Below, piece by piece: positions 19,701-21,725 of a stretch of 21,725 nt of DNA (position 1 is its first letter; every line of letters begins with the position of its first letter). The translations under genes and the position numbers were made by a program. The notes below the pieces were generated by a model. That model was not told the DNA's origin, ran no database searches, and saw nothing but the letters and a program-made list of their open reading frames with translations. Source of the stretch: a virus; the IMG/VR virus record IMGVR_UViG_3300027706_000274, positions 1 through 21,725 of that record, one strand, 5' to 3'.

Positions 19701-21725
19701 ACCGCGACCATCAGCAGCTATGGGGGAGATTGGGAAGTCTCGTTGCAGGTCGAGCTTGGAGCGAATGCGGAAATCGAGCTCTATCAGTCCGACGGCGGCG
19801 GCCACGGCTATCTGCTGCAGGTCGGCGCCGTTAGCGGCCGCAGCGCGGCGGTCGTCAGATGGAATGGGTCGGCCTACACCGACCTGGTGGTCGCCTCCGG
19901 TGCCTACCCCGCGGCCACGCCCTTCAACATAATCTTCAAGCGTCACGCCACCGGCCACTTCGAGATTTACGTGAACGGCGCGCTGGCGGCGAGCTTCCAG
20001 GATACGACCTACGGCGCGGCAGGCCCGCTGTATCTGATGTACTCAACCGCCGTCTGTTACCTGAGCAACCTGGTGGTGCGCGGCGGGCACGCCGACACGC
20101 CGAAGGCATACAAGGACGCGAACAAGCGCGGGCTCATCGACTTCACCCAGAGCGGCCACGTCGGCAAGCACCTCGGCAACATCCCCGACGATCCGGCGAG
20201 CAGCCGGTACGGCGTTTCGGCGATCGACGGCAATCGCAAGGCGCTGATCGATTTCACGCAAAGCGGACATGCCGGCAAGCATCTGGGCAATCTCCCCGAC
20301 GATACGACTTCATCCTCGGGCCGGCGCAAGGCGCACGTCGTGGATGTGCTTGCGAACCGGCCCGCAGCCGGAAACGCGGGCGCTCTCTTCCACGCCACTG
20401 ACGTAGGCGCGAACGGAACGACCTATCGCGACACCGGCACGGCCTGGAAGAAGGTCGGGGTAGGGCATCTCGACGACCTCGACGAGGGCACGGCTTACAA
20501 GCGCATCCCCGCGGCCGTGGTCGATAGCAACCAGATTCCCGTCAAGCAGCAGGCGCATCTCTGGAGCGGACTTACCAACGACCCCGCCAACCCAAGGCGC
20601 ATGTACCCGGTGCAGCGCACTGCCAATCCCGTCACCGGCACTCAGACCAACTCTTCCTACCAGGGCGACGTGGAAATCGCGATGCAGGTCGAGCTTGCGC
20701 CGGGCGGATCGATCGAGATGTTCTATCCCGACCCTGCCGGCAACGGCTATCTGTTCCAGGTCAGCACTACCAGCGTTTACGGCATCTGGAAGTTCGCCGC
20801 GTCAACCGCGACCTGGACCAACGTCTCCACCACCCTCGAAAACTTCCCCGCCAACACTCCGATGGGCGTGATGTTCAAGTATCACAAGACCGGCGATCTC
20901 GAGGTGTGGGTGAACGGCATCGCCTATCAGACCGCGCGCGATACCACCTATACTCCGGGTGGACGGCTCGCCCTCGACTGGTTCGGGGCGCAGTCCTGGG
21001 TAAGCGACCTCAACCTGCGCCATGGTCACACCGACTCCCCCGCGCGCATCAAGGATCCCGGCAAGCGCGACCTCATCGACTTCTCGCAGTCCGGGCATCT
21101 CGGCAAGAACCTCGACAACATTCCCGACGGCACGAACTTCGTATCGATTCCGGCGATCAACATCTCCGGCACCGGCGCCAACAAGAAACTCAAGAAGAGC
21201 GGCATCGCCGCCAAAGAACTCGACAACTCCGTTCTAGCCGTCGGCGCGGTCACGACTTCTGGGGCCAACAGCGCAGCCGGCACCGTTGGCAACCCGCTCG
21301 CGAATATCACCGGATGGCCGGTGAACTCCTATTCAGCTTGGACTTCGCTCGTTTCGGTGCCCCTGAACATTCAGAACGTTGGCGATCTTGTCGAAACCAC
21401 CTGTGTCATCAGCGCAGAACTGAACAGCTACAACAAGGGCAACGACGATGTAGAGGTTCGGGTGATCGATGACCTCGGCAATGTCATCTGCACGCCTCAA
21501 CTAGCGATCGGAGACTTCACGCGCGTGCAAGGTCAAACCGATCCGACAACCTATGGAGGTGCTGGCCTTCAACTTGACGTTCTTGCGGGCATCGATTTCG
21601 GGACAGCCGCCGCGAGCGGAAGCCGCACGCTGACGCTCCAAATACGCGCATATCAGGTATCGACGATTCATTTCACCCTCGTCGTACACTACGCCCGTCT
21701 CGCGGCTAAGGATTTTGGCGCGTGA
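16776..21725 (+). CDS. Giant tail tip / receptor-binding protein (J-like, 1649 residues)
   Basis: Central tip protein and host-recognition fibre. The first 430 residues match the J-like tail tip family: IIPIVYGRARIPG, GKGLGGTGGSFYNYSVSVEI, and FEVFGLAPYGSGVSDANPRDVINDILV (in part). Residues 450-650 include AYVDGELICFAGVAAGAG and LGYLRRGRYGTTIRSHAAGS, usual for tip proteins. Then come a carbohydrate-binding-like module (675-742), two fibronectin III-like repeats (758-849 and 850-938), lectin-like module A (949-1117), and two LIDFTQSGH motifs (from 1120 and 1157). An ANRPAAGNAG..F..TDVG fibre element lies near 1190-1230. Lectin-like module B (1262-1430) and a third motif (from 1433) follow, then a spacer SGIAAKELDNSVLAVG and a beta-rich end (about 1475-1649). 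ATG 16776 overlaps the NlpC stop. The stop codon is the last three bases of the window, so the gene is complete. Confidence 0.85.
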   Translation: MSFFANQSVAGTRPSIHHFRVNSSQYGSIIPIVYGRARIPGIFIWTGDFTATKSQGPGKGLGGTGGSFYNYSVSVEIALSQGAITSLGRSWHMGNGGLKRHTAAQTNSNWTLFPGAFGQAPWSYMTTRHPGQDLGYSGIAYLARSAWNLGTSGSPPQITFEVFGLAPYGSGVSDANPRDVINDILVNSRYGLGLDPSCVADLSDFSNYCIASSFFISPVFDQQKTMAEWMKLLLDCVHADAVWSNGQLKIVPYGDRPVAGNGTTWIPSVGPVYALNDDDFIAEKNSAPVTVSVTTPADRANVVNVEYVNAANDYNIETAEAKDEADIQRLGQRRDSPRQFHPITSALMARSVAQLKLQRSLYVANQCEVRVPQRYILAEPMDVVALTDEYLGLDAYPARIVEIEEEADDAGQLIGDSLLITLEDLGANSTPGYPTQPPGPWGAVDQNTAPNPINVNPIIFEPPAKALGNHGIAAHLKGSLELWVAASPQDADADWGGCNVYLSADNNTYSLIGRIRNAAAMGMLAAPLPSHPDPDTADTLQVDLSESGGSLTAASHALADAGMNLAYVDGELICFAGVAAGAGPNQFNLGYLRRGRYGTTIRSHAAGSSFAFLGAIHSLDPSILRIPLSNAHIGQTLYLKFASVNTEIDSEQDLAACAAYSVTIAGTAHQNRIPHRHVKKYRAATFYTAGAYVKPNLPNGFFYQAQNSGTSGGAEPAWPLGVDESVTDSGGIMWTAIEASPEIDDGSIPTSGLDNTPMPDVTGLTYAITKKGDIKLSWSFATPRPSNFSHFEIRQGASWAAGTFVDTTKRNQLLISDPAPGTETYWVGAINVALVADAVPQSVSVTMPSLPPVTGLTATVTKKQDVQLRWTKPSPFPVHFRAYEIRTDTNPGNAVNLVDHTKKTSYLITDPVGGATYYVYVLDSAGNYSAGVSVTATAGAPYKKSWLQLWSGLTADPSDNNRYQPGQRTGAPVTGTATISSYGGDWEVSLQVELGANAEIELYQSDGGGHGYLLQVGAVSGRSAAVVRWNGSAYTDLVVASGAYPAATPFNIIFKRHATGHFEIYVNGALAASFQDTTYGAAGPLYLMYSTAVCYLSNLVVRGGHADTPKAYKDANKRGLIDFTQSGHVGKHLGNIPDDPASSRYGVSAIDGNRKALIDFTQSGHAGKHLGNLPDDTTSSSGRRKAHVVDVLANRPAAGNAGALFHATDVGANGTTYRDTGTAWKKVGVGHLDDLDEGTAYKRIPAAVVDSNQIPVKQQAHLWSGLTNDPANPRRMYPVQRTANPVTGTQTNSSYQGDVEIAMQVELAPGGSIEMFYPDPAGNGYLFQVSTTSVYGIWKFAASTATWTNVSTTLENFPANTPMGVMFKYHKTGDLEVWVNGIAYQTARDTTYTPGGRLALDWFGAQSWVSDLNLRHGHTDSPARIKDPGKRDLIDFSQSGHLGKNLDNIPDGTNFVSIPAINISGTGANKKLKKSGIAAKELDNSVLAVGAVTTSGANSAAGTVGNPLANITGWPVNSYSAWTSLVSVPLNIQNVGDLVETTCVISAELNSYNKGNDDVEVRVIDDLGNVICTPQLAIGDFTRVQGQTDPTTYGGAGLQLDVLAGIDFGTAAASGSRTLTLQIRAYQVSTIHFTLVVHYARLAAKDFGA
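18798..19001 (+). other. Carbohydrate-binding-like module in the tip protein
   Basis: Residues 675-742: TFYTAGAYVKP, GFFYQAQNSGTSGGAEPAWP, ESVTDSGGIMWTA. The GTSG..EP.W..G.SVTD..W pattern is shared with 13444-13668 in the DUF2460 protein. It precedes the fibronectin repeats, where a sugar-binding or spacer module is common. Confidence 0.5.
19047..19592 (+). repeat. Two fibronectin III-like repeats
   Basis: Residues 758-849 and 850-938 both begin P.VTGLT..(I/V)TKK.D(I/V).L.W and carry the later FEIR / YEIR and YWVGAI / YYVYVLDSAG strands. Spacing is 92 codons. They form a tandem beta-sandwich stalk between the tip core and the lectin-like modules. Confidence 0.7.
19620..20126 (+). repeat. Lectin-like module, copy A
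   Basis: Residues 949-1117, exactly 169 codons, from LWSGLTADPSDN to the lysine before the first LIDF motif. Shared with copy B: LWSGLT.DP, PVTG, SSY.GD, QVELA/GxxxxIE, GYL.QV, FEIYVNG/LEVWVNG, DTTY, SDLN/SNLV..GH.D.P. The vNG-DTTY pattern suggests a concanavalin-like jelly roll. Confidence 0.7.
20133..20192 (+). repeat. LIDFxQSGHxGK motif, copy 1
   Basis: Residues 1120-1139, LIDFTQSGHVGKHLGNIPDD. It follows lectin-like module A directly. Confidence 0.8.
20244..20303 (+). repeat. LIDFxQSGHxGK motif, copy 2
   Basis: Residues 1157-1176, LIDFTQSGHAGKHLGNLPDD. It has 18 of 20 residues identical to copy 1. The DNA differs at 11 of 60 positions, 9 of them synonymous. Confidence 0.8.
20559..21065 (+). 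repeat. Lectin-like module, copy B
   Basis: Residues 1262-1430, also 169 codons, starting LWSGLTNDPANP. It aligns end to end with copy A at the protein level while differing widely in DNA, so the duplication is old. It is followed by the third LIDF motif in the same relative position as in copy A. Confidence 0.7.
21072..21131 (+). repeat. LIDFxQSGHxGK motif, copy 3
   Basis: Residues 1433-1452, LIDFSQSGHLGKNLDNIPDG. It follows lectin-like module B directly, at the same spacing as copy 1 after module A. Confidence 0.8.

Noticed and set aside
1-21725. CRISPR arrays, tRNA genes, insertion sequences, attachment sites
   Set aside because: I scanned for regular direct repeats, cloverleaf-like ends, transposase motifs and terminal repeats and saw none. 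The direct repeats present are coding repeats within the tip protein.

Overview
The window is the structural (late) half of a tailed-phage genome or prophage, with every supported gene on the plus strand. The DNA is GC-rich (about 60% by eye), and many genes are tightly coupled: three stop/start junctions share the four bases ATGA. I see no integrase, lysis, replication, tRNA or clearly chromosomal gene, so I cannot tell a free phage from a prophage, and I do not assign a host beyond a probable GC-rich Gram-negative (a secreted periplasmic-type protein and a proteobacterial-style tail-tip set).

Layout. Bases 1-1819 hold DNA packaging: a small-terminase-like protein, possibly cut by the window edge, and the large terminase. 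Bases 1820-3400 hold a non-coding leader, a secreted DUF5666-type protein and an intrinsic-terminator hairpin. Bases 3428-5222 hold the portal, a tiny DUF2292-like gene and a second intrinsic terminator. Bases 5229-8573 hold a prohead protease fused to a long probable scaffold, then an HK97-fold major capsid protein with an inserted beta domain. Bases 8574-11072 hold a long hairpin, small head and neck proteins and the tail tube protein. Bases 11095-12860 hold the tail assembly chaperone pair, probably joined by a programmed -1 frameshift, and a short tape measure. Bases 12982-21725 hold the tail tip in the order DUF2460, DUF2163, NlpC/P60, J-like protein, the order found in Rhodobacter-type gene transfer agents and many alphaproteobacterial siphophages.

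How it works together. Terminase packages DNA through the portal. The protease-scaffold fusion shapes and then clears the capsid made of the major capsid protein. Connector and terminator proteins join head to tail. Chaperones load the tape measure, tube protein polymerises around it, and the four tip proteins form the distal ring, hub, cell-wall hydrolase and receptor-binding fibre.

Most striking points. (1) The DUF2163 hub protein carries two LamG-like lectin domains. The second sits between the two cysteine pairs of what looks like a lambda gpL-type iron-sulfur site. (2) Two non-structural genes sit on either side of the portal, each with a candidate promoter and an intrinsic terminator, as expected of morons. 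(3) The 1649-residue tip protein contains a duplicated 169-residue lectin-like module and three copies of a LIDFxQSGHxGK motif that I do not recognise. (4) A carbohydrate-binding-like module is shared between the DUF2460 protein and the tip protein. (5) The tape measure is very short, predicting a short tail.
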